The position numbers and the translations under genes are program-made. The notes beneath the pieces are model-generated. The model saw nothing but the letters and a program-made list of their open reading frames with translations, searched no databases and was not told the DNA's origin. Below are positions 21,609 through 22,004 of a stretch of DNA of 22,004 nt, piece by piece (within the stretch, counting starts at the first letter, position 1; each line of letters starts with the position of its first letter). The stretch is from DATDAH01 sp036525535. Its GTDB lineage: Bacteria > Actinomycetota > Acidimicrobiia > Acidimicrobiales > DATDAH01. The stretch is taken from assembly GCA_036525535.1 (NCBI GenBank), contig DATDAH010000293.1, positions 1 through 22,004 of the forward strand, in the 5' to 3' direction.

Positions 21609-22004
21609 ATGTCCTCCCGAGCCAAGGTCCTCATCGCCGCCGCCATCGTCATCGTCGTCCTGGTCGGTGGGGGTCTCTGGTGGTACCTGAAGGACGACGC
21701 CCCTGCGGCCGTCTCCCTCGACGCCGCCGTCGACCAGGTCGACGACGGCGCGGCCACCGCCACAACCGAGGCCGGGAGCGCGATCGAGGGGACCTGGACC
21801 ATCGACGCCCAGACCGGGGACTTCGACTTCGAGACGGCGACCGGCACCTTCGCCGGGTTCCGGGTCGACGAGGAGCTGGCCGGGATCGGGGCCTCCACGG
21901 CAGTGGGTCGGACCGGCGACGTCACCGGCAACTTCACCATCGAGGGGACGACGGTCACCGAGGCGTCCTTCGAGGTGGACCTGACCACGATCACCACCAA
22001 CGAG
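21609..22004 (+). CDS. YceI-like family protein, membrane-anchored (3' truncated)
   Basis: The first 132 residues of a protein that runs off the window. Residues 7-27 form a signal-anchor helix (VLIAAAIVIVVLVGGGLWWY). A low-complexity acidic linker (about 28-58) and the YceI lipocalin-like domain follow. GTWTIDAQTGDFDFETATGT (about 61-80) and GNFTIEGTTVTEASFEVDLT (about 107-126) are the characteristic opening strands. YceI proteins bind polyisoprenoids or other lipids outside the cytoplasm. The ATG at 21609 follows a candidate -10 closely. The C-terminal half is not visible. Confidence 0.85.
   Translation, partial: MSSRAKVLIAAAIVIVVLVGGGLWWYLKDDAPAAVSLDAAVDQVDDGAATATTEAGSAIEGTWTIDAQTGDFDFETATGTFAGFRVDEELAGIGASTAVGRTGDVTGNFTIEGTTVTEASFEVDLTTITTNE

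Overview
The window is very G+C-rich by eye, with strong codon bias, many GTG starts, 4-bp start/stop overlaps and long antisense shadow frames. Several genes suggest an actinobacterium, plausibly Acidimicrobiia-like: an aerobic form I CO dehydrogenase, a putative mycothiol-dependent enzyme, a putative deazaflavin (F420)-dependent reductase, and a GNAT/acyl-CoA synthetase fusion. The lineage is inferred from gene families; no rRNA or other phylogenetic marker is present. I found no tRNA, rRNA, CRISPR array, insertion sequence or phage gene, and no gene-free stretch longer than 300 bases.

Region 1 (1-9340) is an aerobic carbon monoxide dehydrogenase locus in two converging operons. On the + strand are the 3' part of coxL, with the form I AYRCSFR active-site loop, then coxG, then five consecutive small single-span membrane proteins (2267-3692). 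On the - strand, read from 9340 down to 3786, are an XdhC/CoxI protein with a fused YHS metal-binding domain, a MocA-like cytidylyltransferase, a second XdhC-like protein, an unrecognised 87-residue protein, CoxD (MoxR-type AAA ATPase), CoxE (VWA protein), a 93-residue unknown and a GIY-YIG-like protein. These genes fit making and inserting the MCD/Cu-S-Mo cofactor. The two operons meet at a long hairpin (3753-3796).

Region 2 (9564-13610) holds a site-2-protease-like M50 membrane protein with a TPR-like tail, and a large GNAT plus ADP-forming acyl-CoA-synthetase fusion (protein lysine acetyltransferase type). The fusion keeps the histidine of the synthetase module.

Region 3 (13649-17502) is a regulatory and efflux module. 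It has an ArsR-HTH/SRPBCC fusion and a MarR regulator on the - strand, diverging from an SRPBCC protein and an EamA/DMT exporter on the + strand. The control DNA is unusually readable: near-consensus promoters overlap inverted repeats. An F420-type reductase and another SRPBCC protein follow.

Region 4 (17533-22004) begins with a small Rho-N/SAP-like protein and an NTF2-fold protein. It continues with a - strand operon of three genes joined by 4-bp overlaps: a putative mycothiol-dependent enzyme, a thioredoxin-like protein with a large conserved C-terminal domain, and a selenoprotein of the UGSC type. The selenoprotein gene is split by an in-frame UGA followed by a perfect 8-bp hairpin, so naive gene callers would report it as two fragments. 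A divergent methyltransferase and a truncated YceI-like membrane-anchored protein close the window.

The most notable signals are the UGSC selenoprotein operon and the array of five small membrane proteins next to CoxG.
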